Source: Cytophagales bacterium | Lineage (GTDB): Bacteria > Bacteroidota > Bacteroidia > Cytophagales > Spirosomataceae | Reading direction: 5' to 3' | DNA: 64,000 nt | NCBI GenBank assembly: GCA_013298025.1 | Contig: JAAFJE010000008.1 | Coordinates: 1-64,000, forward strand | Part shown: positions 1 to 8,189 of the stretch, in pieces | Position numbering within the stretch: the stretch's first letter is position 1 | Layout of the letters: each line of letters opens with the position of its first letter | Notes under the pieces: generated by a model | Database searches by the model: none | What the model saw: only the letters and a program-made list of their open reading frames with translations | What the model was told of the DNA's origin: nothing | Position numbers and translations under genes: made by a program

Positions 1-1
1 A

Positions 2-106
2 ATGGCACTGCAAATTTTGACAGAACATACTGATAAACTGAGCCTAAAAAAAAGACGTGTTAAAGCCGCTTTTGATACTGAATACCTAAAACAATTAATA
101 ACCTAA
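2..106 (+). CDS. 3' end of an unidentified gene (partial)
   Basis: A reading frame enters from the left edge and stops at TAA (104-106). It encodes a lysine/arginine-rich tail of about 34 residues (…LSLKKRRVKAAFDTEYLKQ…). An ATG at position 2 is probably internal. The tail is too short to assign a family. The gene is convergent with tcdA and separated from it by an inverted repeat. Confidence 0.4.
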   Translation: MALQILTEHTDKLSLKKRRVKAAFDTEYLKQLIT

Positions 107-128
107 AATCTCATGCGTTTGACCTGAA

Positions 129-200
129 GGATTTTAGATTTTTGATTTCGGATAACATAAAATTACTACCTGACCATTCTCAACCAAAAATCTAAAATCC
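129..200. repeat. 16-bp perfect inverted repeat between convergent genes
   Basis: The arm at 129-144 (ggattttagatttttg) is the exact reverse complement of 185-200, with a 40-nt spacer. It lies between the upstream partial gene and the convergent tcdA. The long loop and absence of a T-run make a simple intrinsic terminator unlikely. A dispersed AT-rich palindromic repeat or a weak bidirectional terminator is possible. Confidence 0.5.
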
Positions 201-214
201 GCAATTAGAAGAAC

Positions 215-1006
215 CTATTTTTGTTTGGGTTGCTTTTTTTCTCTGGCTACCATTTCTTTGGGTTTTTTCTCCATTTTGATAGGATACCCCAGTAAATCTC
301 TCAGCACGACCGACGCACACACCCCACCAAAAGCCGCTGGAATATAGGAAATTGTACCATAAGCCGATTTTTTGAAATTACTGCCATCGGTAAGCATCAA
401 CGAATCGTCGTCGTGTTTTTCCAAAGAAAAAACCGCTTTGATACCCGAACGGATGCCCATTTTTCGTAGGCGTTTTCTTACCAAAGAAGCCAAATAGCAT
501 TGGCGTGTTTCAAACAAATCGGCGGTACGCAAGAGGGTAGGGTCCACCTTGCCACCAGCCCCCATCGAACTCACAATTTTCAAGCCTTTATTGTATGCGG
601 TACTCAAAAGGGTAAGCTTGGGTGTAATAGAATCGATGCAATCCATTACATAGTCGAAATGGTTTTCTGAAAGTAATTTTTCAGCTTCTTCGGGCGATAA
701 AAACGAGCGAATACTTGTAAGCTGCAAGTCGGGATTAATAGCCAAAAGGCGTTCGGCCATCAGGTCGGCTTTGGGTTCGCCGTGGGTTGTTGCCAAAGCG
801 GGCAATTGGCGGTTGCGGTTGGAGGGGTCCACCACGTCGCCATCGACAATGGTCATGCGTCCAACGCCTGAGCGTGCAATAAATTCGGCTGCAAAAGAGC
901 CTACACCTCCCAAGCCCACCACCAACACGTGTGCCTGTTGTAGTTTTTGTATGCCTTCGTCGCCAACCAACAATTTGGTACGACCAAGCCAAGCTAAATC
1001 TGTCAT
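215..1006 (-). CDS. tcdA: tRNA threonylcarbamoyladenosine dehydratase
   Basis: ThiF/MoeB/HesA-type E1-like protein of 263 aa. The nucleotide-binding loop GLGGVGS is at residues 31-37, followed by the acidic strand end VDGD (54-57) and the SNRNRQ segment that places the adenylation arginine. The family member TcdA (CsdL) uses ATP to cyclise t6A37 to ct6A in ANN-decoding tRNAs in the cytoplasm. The length is typical and there is no C-terminal ubiquitin-like or rhodanese domain, which favours TcdA over MoeB or ThiF. No thiamine or molybdopterin genes are nearby. The C-terminus is lysine-rich (KKPKEMVAREKKQPKQK). It is encoded alone, convergent with the gene at the window edge. Confidence 0.85.
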   Translation of the reverse strand: MTDLAWLGRTKLLVGDEGIQKLQQAHVLVVGLGGVGSFAAEFIARSGVGRMTIVDGDVVDPSNRNRQLPALATTHGEPKADLMAERLLAINPDLQLTSIRSFLSPEEAEKLLSENHFDYVMDCIDSITPKLTLLSTAYNKGLKIVSSMGAGGKVDPTLLRTADLFETRQCYLASLVRKRLRKMGIRSGIKAVFSLEKHDDDSLMLTDGSNFKKSAYGTISYIPAAFGGVCASVVLRDLLGYPIKMEKKPKEMVAREKKQPKQK

Positions 1007-1097
1007 GGTAAAGGAGTAATAGAATTAGGTTGGATGACTGATTTTTATCCAATAGGCTTTGGTTTCTACAAGCAAAAATCCGACATCTGCCATAAGT

Positions 1098-2051
1098 TTA
1101 ATGAATAACCTCTTTTATTTTATAGTCGGTTGTTCTATCCGAATTGAGCGTCATGAGTTCTCCGATAAAGCCCGCCAAAAACATTTGAGACCCCAGAATA
1201 ATCGACACCAATGCCAAGTAAAACAGGGTGTTATCGGTGATATTTCTGAAAGGAATATGTTGAGAAATACTATATACTTTTTCAACTATCAGCCACATCG
1301 TAGTGATAAGCCCTACTACAAAAAAGAAAATACCCCAGCCCCCAAAAAAGTGCATGGGTCTTTTGCCATATTTTTGTACAAAAGTGATAGAAAGCAAATC
1401 GAGCAAGCCGTACAAAAAGCGTTCGATACCAAACTTGGTTGTGCCGTATTTGCGGGCTTGGTGTTGTACAATTTTTTCACCAATCTTAGAAAATCCATTC
1501 CAATGGGCTTGCACAGGAATATAACGGTGCATTTCGCCATACAAACGGATGGTTTTGATTACTTCCAGTTTATAGGCTTTCAGTCCACAGTTGTTGTCGT
1601 GCAGGTCGATGCCCGTTACCCAACGGATAGCCGCATTGTACAATTTGGTAGGTATGGTCTTGGTAAGGGGGTCGAAGCGTTTTTGTTTCCAGCCCGATAC
1701 AAGGTCGTAGCCTTCTTTTGTAATCATATTATACAAAGCAGGTATTTCGTCGGGGCTATCTTGCAAGTCGGCATCCATTGTTATCACCACATCGCCTTTG
1801 GCTTGTTCAAAGCCCACGTGCAATGCCGCCGATTTGCCGTAATTTCTACTAAAAGAAACACCTCTGATATGAGGATTTTTATGCGAAAGTTCTTTTATTA
1901 CCTTCCAAGAATTGTCTTTGCTTCCATCATTTACGAAGATTATTTCATACGAAAAATGATTTTCTAACATCACTCGCTCAATCCAAGCACTCAGTTCGGG
2001 TAATGATTCTTCTTCGTTATACAACGGTACAACAATTGAAATTGCTAACAT
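1098..2051 (-). CDS. GT2 glycosyltransferase, DPM1/GtrB-like, with C-terminal membrane segments
   Basis: The chosen start gives MLAISIVVPLYNEEESLPEL, the classic GT2 N-terminus. An upstream ATG at 2084 adds only a Cys-rich stretch unlike the family. The 317-aa protein has the nucleotide-binding fold, the metal motif DADLQD (about residues 90-95), and two hydrophobic segments at about 235-258 and 275-298. This layout is that of polyprenyl-phosphate glycosyltransferases (GtrB/ArnC/DPM1 type), which load a sugar onto a lipid carrier on the cytoplasmic face. The acceptor and sugar cannot be read from sequence. It is monocistronic, with tcdA downstream on the same strand about 90 bp away. Confidence 0.85.
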   Translation of the reverse strand: MLAISIVVPLYNEEESLPELSAWIERVMLENHFSYEIIFVNDGSKDNSWKVIKELSHKNPHIRGVSFSRNYGKSAALHVGFEQAKGDVVITMDADLQDSPDEIPALYNMITKEGYDLVSGWKQKRFDPLTKTIPTKLYNAAIRWVTGIDLHDNNCGLKAYKLEVIKTIRLYGEMHRYIPVQAHWNGFSKIGEKIVQHQARKYGTTKFGIERFLYGLLDLLSITFVQKYGKRPMHFFGGWGIFFFVVGLITTMWLIVEKVYSISQHIPFRNITDNTLFYLALVSIILGSQMFLAGFIGELMTLNSDRTTDYKIKEVIH

Positions 2052-2198
2052 ATTTTTGAGATTACAAAGTACGCAAAGATACAAAAGCCCTCCGTTATTT
2101 GATAATCATTAGAGATAAAGCCACGAAATTTCATGAGGAAATAGGAGGGAGGCGTAGGGTAAAATCGGGTTGGCTATAGCATTTTTGGAAAAAACGCA

Positions 2199-2252
2199 TA
2201 CGATTCCCTCAAAAATCAAGTATCTTCGGGCTTGATTTTTGAGTACGATTCC
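2199..2252. repeat. Perfect 13-bp hairpin bracketed by 9-bp direct repeats
   Basis: The arms ctcaaaaatcaag (2208-2220) and cttgatttttgag (2231-2243) are exact inverted repeats around a 10-nt loop. The sequence tacgattcc occurs immediately outside both arms (2199-2207 and 2244-2252). It lies in the divergent gap between the glycosyltransferase and the pterin dehydratase. The direct-repeat bracket resembles a target duplication of a tiny palindromic element, but could also be a regulatory site. Confidence 0.5.
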
Positions 2253-2355
2253 TGCATGGAAGTTGGAGAAAGGGTATTGGAATTGGCGTAAAAAACATTC
2301 CATTCCGTCATCCAAAAAACTTCGTACCTCACTTACTTTTAGCATTTCTCTTGTT

Positions 2356-2589
2356 ATGTGGACAGAAAAAGACCAGAAATTGCAACGAACTTTTCATTTT
2401 AAAGACTTCTCAGAAGCATTTGCTTTTATGACACGAGTGGCACTGCTTGCCGAGCAGCACAACCATCATCCGTGGTGGTCGAATGTATGGAACACCGTAC
2501 ACATCGAACTCAGCACCCACGATGCAGGCAACATCGTGACGGAAAAAGACCGTGCTTTGGCAGCCGCTATTGATGCCCTATTGGCGTAA
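2356..2589 (+). CDS. phhB: 4a-hydroxytetrahydrobiopterin dehydratase (PCD)
   Basis: The start [10 protein letters not shown] gives 77 aa, the usual size of the short bacteroidete pterin-4a-carbinolamine dehydratases. An upstream in-frame ATG (2239) would add 39 residues rich in Lys/Ser with no family resemblance. The active-site signature is [18 protein letters not shown], with the conserved His-His-Pro, followed by [14 protein letters not shown]. The family dehydrates 4a-hydroxy-tetrahydrobiopterin to the quinonoid dihydropterin, recycling the cofactor of aromatic amino acid hydroxylases, and is also implicated in Moco metabolism. No hydroxylase gene is adjacent. The rsmI start follows 21 bp after the stop, so the two are probably co-transcribed. 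Confidence 0.88.
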   Translation: MWTEKDQKLQRTFHFKDFSEAFAFMTRVALLAEQHNHHPWWSNVWNTVHIELSTHDAGNIVTEKDRALAAAIDALLA

Positions 2590-2610
2590 GAATTGATTTA
2601 ATTTAGACAA

Positions 2611-3288
2611 ATGAGCAAATTATATTTAGTGCCAACACCCATTGGCAACCTCGACGACATCACCCTGAGAGCCATCAAAGTACTGCAACAAGTAGATGGC
2701 ATTTTGGCCGAAGACACCCGCAATTCGGGTATGTTGCTCAAGCATTTGGGAATTTCAAAACCCTTGTATGCACACCATGCCCACAACGAGCATCATAGCA
2801 CCGCAGGGATTATCAAGATGTTGAAAGAAGGAAAAACCTTGGCGTTGGTGTCGGATGCAGGCACGCCGGGTATTTCGGACCCTGGTTTTTTATTGGTGAG
2901 AGAATGCCTAAAATTGGGCTTTGCCGTGGAGTGTTTACCCGGGCCAACCGCCTTTGTACCAGCCTTGGTCAATTCAGGCTTACCCAACGACCGCTTTTGT
3001 TTTGAAGGATTTTTGCCACATAAAAAAGGGCGACAAACCCGTTTACAACAATTGGTAGCCGAAGAGCGTACCATGATATTTTACGAATCGCCACATCGCT
3101 TGATGAAAACCCTTGAACAATTGGCTGAATATCTTGGAAGCGACCGCCAAGCCAGTGTAGCCAGAGAGCTCACCAAAATGTTTGAAGAAAATATCAGAGG
3201 AACATTACTCGAAATCATAGCCCATTATACCGCCCATGCCCAAACTATCAAAGGGGAAATTGTGATTGTTGTTGCAGGGAAAGCATAA
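2611..3288 (+). CDS. rsmI: 16S rRNA 2'-O-methyltransferase (C1402)
   Basis: Tetrapyrrole-methylase-fold protein of 225 aa. It begins MSKLYLVPTPIGNLDDITLRA and carries the family blocks AEDTR (about 34-38), SDAGTPGISDPG (about 80-91) and LPGPTAFVPALVNSGLP. RsmI uses SAM to 2'-O-methylate C1402 of 16S rRNA at the decoding centre. It is shorter than E. coli RsmI (286 aa) and lacks the C-terminal helical extension, as is common in Bacteroidota. The protein ends at GEIVIVVAGKA. It sits just after the pterin dehydratase and 112 bp before the Lnb-like gene. Confidence 0.92.
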   Translation: MSKLYLVPTPIGNLDDITLRAIKVLQQVDGILAEDTRNSGMLLKHLGISKPLYAHHAHNEHHSTAGIIKMLKEGKTLALVSDAGTPGISDPGFLLVRECLKLGFAVECLPGPTAFVPALVNSGLPNDRFCFEGFLPHKKGRQTRLQQLVAEERTMIFYESPHRLMKTLEQLAEYLGSDRQASVARELTKMFEENIRGTLLEIIAHYTAHAQTIKGEIVIVVAGKA

Positions 3289-3400
3289 TTTTTCGTATTT
3301 TAGACACAAATACGCCTCAAACGTTTCGGCTTTGGAGGCTTTGGTACGCTTTAATCAACAAATTGCCTTTTTTCATCATTACATAACGCCCTCATATTGC

Positions 3401-4663
3401 ATGAAAAACCTAAACCATCTCGCTAAATTATTGTTCGTTGTGCTGGTGTTTGCCCAACATGCTTGGTCGCAACAGCTTTCGCCACAAGCCAAAGTAAGCG
3501 TCATTACGGTAGCTCCTGGCAAAGAACTCAACGACGTGTTCGGCCATTCTTTACTTTGGATTTACGACCCCGTCAATGGCATCGACCGTGCCTATAATTG
3601 GGGTACTTATGATTTTCGTACACCCAATTTTTACGGAAAATTTGTTTTAGGACGACTTCCCTACACAATGGAATACGCCAGTCTTTCGCTGTACATGACG
3701 CATTATCAACAATACAATCGCAAAATGACAGAACAAGTGTTGGATTTAGCTCCTGCTCAAAAACAAATCATGTTCGACCGTTTGCAAGAAACCTACAACG
3801 ACCCCGACAAACGCACATATTTATACAAATTTTTTACCGATAACTGTGCTACACGCATCAGAGATGCCATCGAAGTAGCCTGTACCGACAGCGTGCATTA
3901 TGGCATCGTAAAAGGCATGAGCGATACTACTTTTAGGCAATGGATGAACAAATGCCTGTACAGAGGCAAAAAGTATTGGGCGGCAGTAGGCATGAATATC
4001 GCCCTCGGAGCCGATGCCGACGAAAGAACAACACAGTTTGAATCGAACTATTTGCCCGAAAACCTTTACCTCAATCTTGCAGCCGCCAAACGCATGACAC
4101 ACGGACGACTTCGCTACATTGTTGATACCGAAAACCAATTGTTTCCTGTACAAGCGGAAGCCGAGGCAGAGCCATTCTTTTTCTTGACACCCACATTTTT
4201 CTTGTTGGTGGTACTTGTAATTACTTGCTATCTTACCTATCAGCATTGGAAGAAACGCCAAAAAGGTTATACTATCGACAAAATATTGTTCAGCATCGCA
4301 GGTTTTATTGGATGGGTATTATTGTTTCTTTGGTTTGGTACAGACCACGGCGTAACTACCAAAAACTATAATATTTTATGGGCATTGCCTTTCCATTTAC
4401 CTTTGATTTTTAGACTTAGAGAAAAAACCAATGAGGCTTGGTATGTATATTATTTCATCATTACAGGTGTACTAACAGCCCTTAGTTTGGTGTTTGTGGC
4501 ACAATACATGATAGAATTGGTCTTGTTTGTCACGGCATTATTGGTAAGAGCCATGTATCATGCCGCCTTTGAAAAAGAAAACCGTATGACGGTTACAAAA
4601 TTCCGCAAGGTCATCAAAGGACGGAAAATGCGGGTGGTGAATTATGAAGATGAGCAGCCATAA
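3401..4663 (+). CDS. Lnb-like lipoprotein N-acyltransferase (DUF4105 domain)
   Basis: The start at 3401 gives a signal peptide (MKNLNHLAKLLFVVLVFAQ…WSQQ). The frame-open upstream ATG at 3266 lies inside rsmI and has no signal. Residues about 25-260 form a periplasmic DUF4105 domain with a papain-like pair: His49 in NDVFGHSL and Cys149 in TDNCATRIRD. Four or more membrane segments follow (about 290-415). DUF4105 is the N-terminal domain of Lnb, described in Bacteroides as the enzyme adding the third acyl chain to lipoproteins. The same domain plus membrane helices supports that role here, with substrate details inferred. The window encodes more than ten lipoproteins. The stop codon lies within a strong terminator stem. 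Confidence 0.72.
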   Translation: MKNLNHLAKLLFVVLVFAQHAWSQQLSPQAKVSVITVAPGKELNDVFGHSLLWIYDPVNGIDRAYNWGTYDFRTPNFYGKFVLGRLPYTMEYASLSLYMTHYQQYNRKMTEQVLDLAPAQKQIMFDRLQETYNDPDKRTYLYKFFTDNCATRIRDAIEVACTDSVHYGIVKGMSDTTFRQWMNKCLYRGKKYWAAVGMNIALGADADERTTQFESNYLPENLYLNLAAAKRMTHGRLRYIVDTENQLFPVQAEAEAEPFFFLTPTFFLLVVLVITCYLTYQHWKKRQKGYTIDKILFSIAGFIGWVLLFLWFGTDHGVTTKNYNILWALPFHLPLIFRLREKTNEAWYVYYFIITGVLTALSLVFVAQYMIELVLFVTALLVRAMYHAAFEKENRMTVTKFRKVIKGRKMRVVNYEDEQP

Positions 4664-4711
4664 AAAGAATAAGGGGAGGTTTTCACAATCTCCCCTTATT
4701 CTTTTTATGGC
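4657..4711. terminator. Bidirectional intrinsic terminator, 22-bp stem
   Basis: Positions 4657-4678 pair perfectly with 4690-4711 around an 11-nt loop (gttttcacaat). The GC-rich centre (ggggag/ctcccc) is flanked by A-runs and T-runs on both sides. The stem includes the stop codon of the Lnb-like gene and serves the convergent NlpC/P60 gene as well. Confidence 0.9.
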
Positions 4712-4733
4712 ATAATTGAATTTCCTCAATAAC

Positions 4734-5237
4734 TTAAATAGGTCTTTTAGCTTTGACAAAACATTTTCTCCAATAATCAGTAAAGAGATTATCTTCTCTG
4801 ATGCCTTTGCTGGTAGAAGCGTGAATAAAGAACACTTCGTTGTCGCTTTTTACTTCGGTAATCATACCCGAATGATTGATGCTTTTGTTGGATTTATTGG
4901 TTGCAAAGAAAACCAAATCGCCTGGCCGCACTTGTGCCAAGGTTACATTGGTGCCTATATTGGCTTGTTGGTAAGAAATGCGAGGTAAATCTACACCCAC
5001 TTGTTTGAATGTAGTAAAAATCAAGCCCGAGCAATCCATCCCTCGTTTGTCTGTTCCGCCCGATTTATAAGGCACGCCAGTATATTGCCGAGCCGTGCTA
5101 ATCAATAAATTGATGGTTGCCGAGTTGGTATTAGAACGATTTTCTTTTTTGAAAAGCCGACAACCGCTGAGGGTCGTCAAACAAGTAAGGATAAATAACC
5201 CTTGCCATACACGGCGGGTTGAAACAAAGTAATTCAT
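4734..5237 (-). CDS. NlpC/P60 (C40) cell-wall endopeptidase lipoprotein
   Basis: 167-aa lipoprotein precursor. The lipobox LTTLSGC has the acylated Cys at 26. The catalytic NlpC/P60 triad is visible as Cys69 (MDCSG), His122 (NHSGMI) and His139 (FIHAS), with the RPGDLVFF motif between them. Such enzymes cleave gamma-D-Glu-diaminopimelate bonds in peptidoglycan stem peptides. The lipid anchor places it at the inner leaflet of the outer membrane or the inner membrane. It is a single-domain protein of Spr/MepS size with no SH3 targeting domain. It is convergent with the Lnb-like gene. Upstream lies a promoter-like element that recurs at 43.9 kb. Confidence 0.9.
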   Translation of the reverse strand: MNYFVSTRRVWQGLFILTCLTTLSGCRLFKKENRSNTNSATINLLISTARQYTGVPYKSGGTDKRGMDCSGLIFTTFKQVGVDLPRISYQQANIGTNVTLAQVRPGDLVFFATNKSNKSINHSGMITEVKSDNEVFFIHASTSKGIREDNLFTDYWRKCFVKAKRPI

Positions 5238-5263
5238 TGGCTACAAGAAATGGAATAAAAATT

Positions 5264-5338
5264 AAGTAATCGTGCAAAAATAATTTTGATTAAAAAAAGT
5301 GTAAGTTTTTGAAAATCAAAGCACTAATTTACAATTCA
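5264..5338 (-). promoter_or_regulatory. Promoter-like element, copy A (recurs at 43.9 kb)
   Basis: On the minus strand the segment reads through an AAAACTTACACTTT block to TATTTTTG (plus 5275-5282), a match to the Bacteroidota -7 consensus TAnnTTTG, 37 bp before the NlpC/P60 ATG. About 60 bp are closely similar to 43896-43968, which sits upstream of the unrelated Uma2 gene. The shared sequence spans both the -7 box and the region where a -33 element would be. Confidence 0.5.
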
Positions 5339-5429
5339 GTATTGGTGCTTAGTGCTCTGTAAATGAATGTGTTGCGAAAAGAGGCTGATATTCATACAAC
5401 TACCTGTTACTTGCCGATACACAAGCAGC

Positions 5430-5501
5430 CATGTACGAAAGTGTTAACCGTGCTTAGAGAACGCTTAATTTACAAAATATTTTAGAATACTTTCGTACAT
5501 G
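5430..5501. repeat. 13-bp inverted repeat with 46-nt spacer
   Basis: The arm catgtacgaaagt (5430-5442) is the exact reverse complement of 5489-5501. The spacer contains a small palindrome (aaaatatttt). It lies just downstream of the tex stop on the minus strand. A 3' stem-loop of the tex transcript or a protein-binding palindrome are both possible. Confidence 0.4.
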
Positions 5502-5513
5502 ACGTTACTATTC

Positions 5514-7637
5514 TTAAACCGCTTTCATACTTAATGCAATCCGTTTGCGAGCCAAATCTACCTCAACCACACGCACCTGCACGGTTTGTTGCAATTTTAC
5601 TACCTGATTGGGGTCTGAAACGTATTGGTTGGCTAGTTGTGAAATATGTACTAAACCATCTTGTTTTACCCCCACATCGACAAAGCACCCAAATGCCGTA
5701 ATATTGGTGACAATGCCGGGCAGTACCATGCCTTCTTTTAAATCATCTATCGTTTTTACACTAGGGTCAAATTGAAAAACGGATAGAGGTTCTCTTGGGT
5801 CGAGGGCTGGTTTTTCGAGTTCTTTTACAATATCCTGTAAAGTCAGCAAGCCTGTTTTTTCGGTGACGTAAGCCTGTAAATTGAGCTTTTTACGCAGTTC
5901 GGCACTGCTCATCAAGTCTTTTACACTACATTTCAAATCTTTCGCCATGCGTTCTACTACGCTGTAGCTTTCGGGGTGAACCGCCGAGTTGTCTAAGGGG
6001 TTTTCTGCTTTCGGAATACGCAAAAATCCTGCACATTGCTCAAACGCTTTTTCGCCCAAACGAGGCACTTTTTTGATTTGTTGGCGGCTTTTGAAATCGC
6101 CGTTTTCTTGTCGGAATTTCACAATATTGGCAGCCAAACTTGGCCCTAGCCCAGCCACGTAGCTCAACAAGTGCTTGGAAGCCGTATTGATATTTACGCC
6201 AACGGTATTTACGCAACTTTCAACTACGCTATCGAGGGTGTTTTTCAATAAACTTTGGTTGACATCGTGCTGGTATTGTCCTACGCCAATAGATTTCGGG
6301 TCGATTTTTACCAATTCGGCCAAAGGGTCGAGCAAACGCCGACCAATAGACACAGCACCACGCACCGTCACATCTTTATCGGGAAACTCCTCACGGGCTA
6401 CATCCGAAGCCGAGTAAATAGAAGCCCCTTGTTCCGATACCATAAAAATATGTGGCGGATGTTGGAAAGAAAGTTTTTTAACAAATTCTTCCGTTTCACG
6501 ACCAGCCGTGCCATTGCCTACGGCAATCGCTTCAATTTTATATTGCTCAACTAATGTCGAGATTTTATTTTGTGCTTCTGCCGTTTTATCAAAAGGATAA
6601 ATTACGGTGTCGGTCAACAAATTACCTTGGGCATCTAAACATACCACTTTACAGCCCGTTCTGTAGCCAGGGTCAATGGCCAATACTCGTTTTTGTCCTA
6701 ATGGCGATGCAAGAAGAAGCTGCCTTAAATTTTGGGAGAAAATCCGAATCGCCTCTACATCAGCTTTTTCTTTCGAGGCATTAGCATATTCTGTTTCGAT
6801 AGAAGGCTTCATCAATCGTTTATACGAATCGGTAATAGCCTCTTCGACCTGCTTTTTGGCATCGGGCAAGCCACGCAAGAAAATTCTATCCAAAGCCCCC
6901 AGTGCCAGGTCTTCGTCGGGTGTAATTGCCACCGACAAAATACCTTCTTCTTCACCTCTTCTAATTGCCAACAAACGATGCGAAGGAATCCGCTTGAGCG
7001 CTTCGCTGAAATCGAAATAATCTTTGTATTTGGCTCCCTCTTCCTCTTTTCCTTTTTTCACTTTGGCATACAAATACGCCTCACGCTCAAATACCTTACG
7101 CACGGCATTGCGGGCCTCTACATTTTCGTTAATCCATTCGGCCATAATATCTCTTGCCCCTTGTAAAGCCTCCTCAACCGAAGCTACTTTTTCGTTCAGA
7201 AAGTTTTCAGCTTTTTTGAAAATATGCGGGTCTTTTTGCTCAAAAACCAAGGTCGCAAGCGGTTCGAGGCCTTTTTCGATGGCGATACTAGCCTTCGTTT
7301 TACGCTTTTGTTTGTAAGGTAAATAAAGGTCTTCTAGTTCCTGTAAATAGTAGGCTTGTTGCAATTTTGCCAACAATTCTGGAGTCATTTTGCCTTGTTC
7401 TTCAATCGACTTAACGATGGCTTCTCTACGCTTATCGGCTTCTTTTAACTTATTCCAGAGGTCTTTAATAGAAAGAATTTGTACCTCGTCTAAACTCCCT
7501 GTAGCCTCCTTACGATAGCGAGCAATAAAGGGAACAGTACCACCCTCTTCTAAAAGTTTGATTGTATTTTGCACCTGATGGGCTTTTACCCCAACGGTAT
7601 TGGTAATAATACCAATTTGAGCTGTATTCATGGACAA
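5514..7637 (-). CDS. tex: Tex family transcription accessory / S1 RNA-binding protein
   Basis: 707 aa with the complete Tex order. There is an N-terminal helical Tex domain (about 1-190, with TVPFIARYRKEATGSLDE), and a YqgF/RuvC-like fold (about 318-450, starting VLAIDPGYRTGCKV). Tandem helix-hairpin-helix segments follow (about 480-570, with SYVAGLGPSLAANIV and LGEKAFEQCAGFL), then a C-terminal S1 domain (about 635-705, GMVLPGIVTNITAFGCFVDVG). Tex is a conserved cytoplasmic nucleic-acid-binding factor affecting transcription and toxin expression in several bacteria. It is slightly shorter than E. coli YhgF (773 aa). Either of two near ATGs (7637 or 7631) could be used. It is transcribed alone. 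Confidence 0.92.
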   Translation of the reverse strand: MSMNTAQIGIITNTVGVKAHQVQNTIKLLEEGGTVPFIARYRKEATGSLDEVQILSIKDLWNKLKEADKRREAIVKSIEEQGKMTPELLAKLQQAYYLQELEDLYLPYKQKRKTKASIAIEKGLEPLATLVFEQKDPHIFKKAENFLNEKVASVEEALQGARDIMAEWINENVEARNAVRKVFEREAYLYAKVKKGKEEEGAKYKDYFDFSEALKRIPSHRLLAIRRGEEEGILSVAITPDEDLALGALDRIFLRGLPDAKKQVEEAITDSYKRLMKPSIETEYANASKEKADVEAIRIFSQNLRQLLLASPLGQKRVLAIDPGYRTGCKVVCLDAQGNLLTDTVIYPFDKTAEAQNKISTLVEQYKIEAIAVGNGTAGRETEEFVKKLSFQHPPHIFMVSEQGASIYSASDVAREEFPDKDVTVRGAVSIGRRLLDPLAELVKIDPKSIGVGQYQHDVNQSLLKNTLDSVVESCVNTVGVNINTASKHLLSYVAGLGPSLAANIVKFRQENGDFKSRQQIKKVPRLGEKAFEQCAGFLRIPKAENPLDNSAVHPESYSVVERMAKDLKCSVKDLMSSAELRKKLNLQAYVTEKTGLLTLQDIVKELEKPALDPREPLSVFQFDPSVKTIDDLKEGMVLPGIVTNITAFGCFVDVGVKQDGLVHISQLANQYVSDPNQVVKLQQTVQVRVVEVDLARKRIALSMKAV

Positions 7638-7911
7638 TAGCTATGGTTTGAAAACCGCAAAGCTAAGTATTCTTTGGCAAAATGCCTGCATAAGACCATC
7701 GACTGATTTTAAATTAATCTTATATTATAATGAAAAAAATAGAACTATTCAAAGATTTTCCATAACTTGCAGGATGGGGCATGATGGTTGAAAAAAGGTA
7801 TTATGCTTATTTTACAAGTAATAAGCCATATAATCTAAATTGTACTCATGTATCAGATTAACCTCAAAAGCTTATAAAAAAAGGGTCATATAAAAACTAA
7901 ACTTTATTACT

Positions 7912-7977
7912 ATGAAAAAACATTACAGCTTCTCTCAAACACATACGTTTCATCTTCCTGTAGCTATAAAGCTTTAA
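7912..7977 (+). CDS. Possible 21-residue leader peptide or SusC N-terminal relic
   Basis: The frame starts ATG AAA AAA and encodes MKKHYSFSQ…LPVAIKL before TAA. The basic start followed by a His/Ser/Pro stretch recalls the pre-signal N-termini of some Cytophagales TonB-dependent receptors, but no hydrophobic core follows. It could be a leader peptide for the downstream operon, a decayed receptor start, or chance. A run of stops follows, and hairpins lie 26 and 120 nt downstream. Confidence 0.25.
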   Translation: MKKHYSFSQTHTFHLPVAIKL

Positions 7978-8002
7978 TGACGCATTAAGTGAGTTAATAA
8001 AT

Positions 8003-8040
8003 GTATCTCTTGTATAGGTAATTTCATACAGGAGTGATAC
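8003..8040 (+). other. Leader hairpin 1
   Basis: gtatctcttgtat (8003-8015) pairs with atacaggagtgatac (8026-8040) with small internal mismatches and a 10-nt loop. No T-run follows, so it is not an obvious terminator. It sits between the short leader frame and the first fasciclin gene. Confidence 0.35.
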
Positions 8041-8096
8041 ACTACATACGCCTTATCTCGTCGGTCTTTACATAATCCTTTTGTATATAGTGGCTT

Positions 8097-8119
8097 AAAT
8101 GTGTCGTTATAACACATTT
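8097..8119 (+). other. Leader hairpin 2
   Basis: aaatgtgt (8097-8104) pairs perfectly with acacattt (8112-8119) around a 7-nt loop and runs into a short T-tract. It is a weak terminator- or attenuator-like structure about 70 nt before the first fasciclin ATG. Confidence 0.35.
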
Positions 8120-8189
8120 TCATTGCGTATAAAACTTGGCATAAGCAATCAACACAGTATTACTTTTTTATCAATAAAAACCATAAAGA

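Larger units (their letters stand above)
7638..8189 (+). promoter_or_regulatory. Long leader region of the fasciclin/SusCD locus
   Basis: A 552-bp AT-rich gap separates divergent tex from the first fasciclin gene. It contains a 21-codon open frame (7912-7977) and two hairpins (8003-8040 and 8097-8119). I found no confident TAnnTTTG box and no complete gene. The arrangement suggests a structured 5' untranslated leader, which is inference. Confidence 0.4.

Noticed and set aside
1059-1967. 302-codon plus-strand frame opposite the glycosyltransferase
   Set aside because: It is antisense to a gene with clear GT2 motifs, and its translation is rich in Phe/His/Tyr without family pattern. It is a shadow frame.
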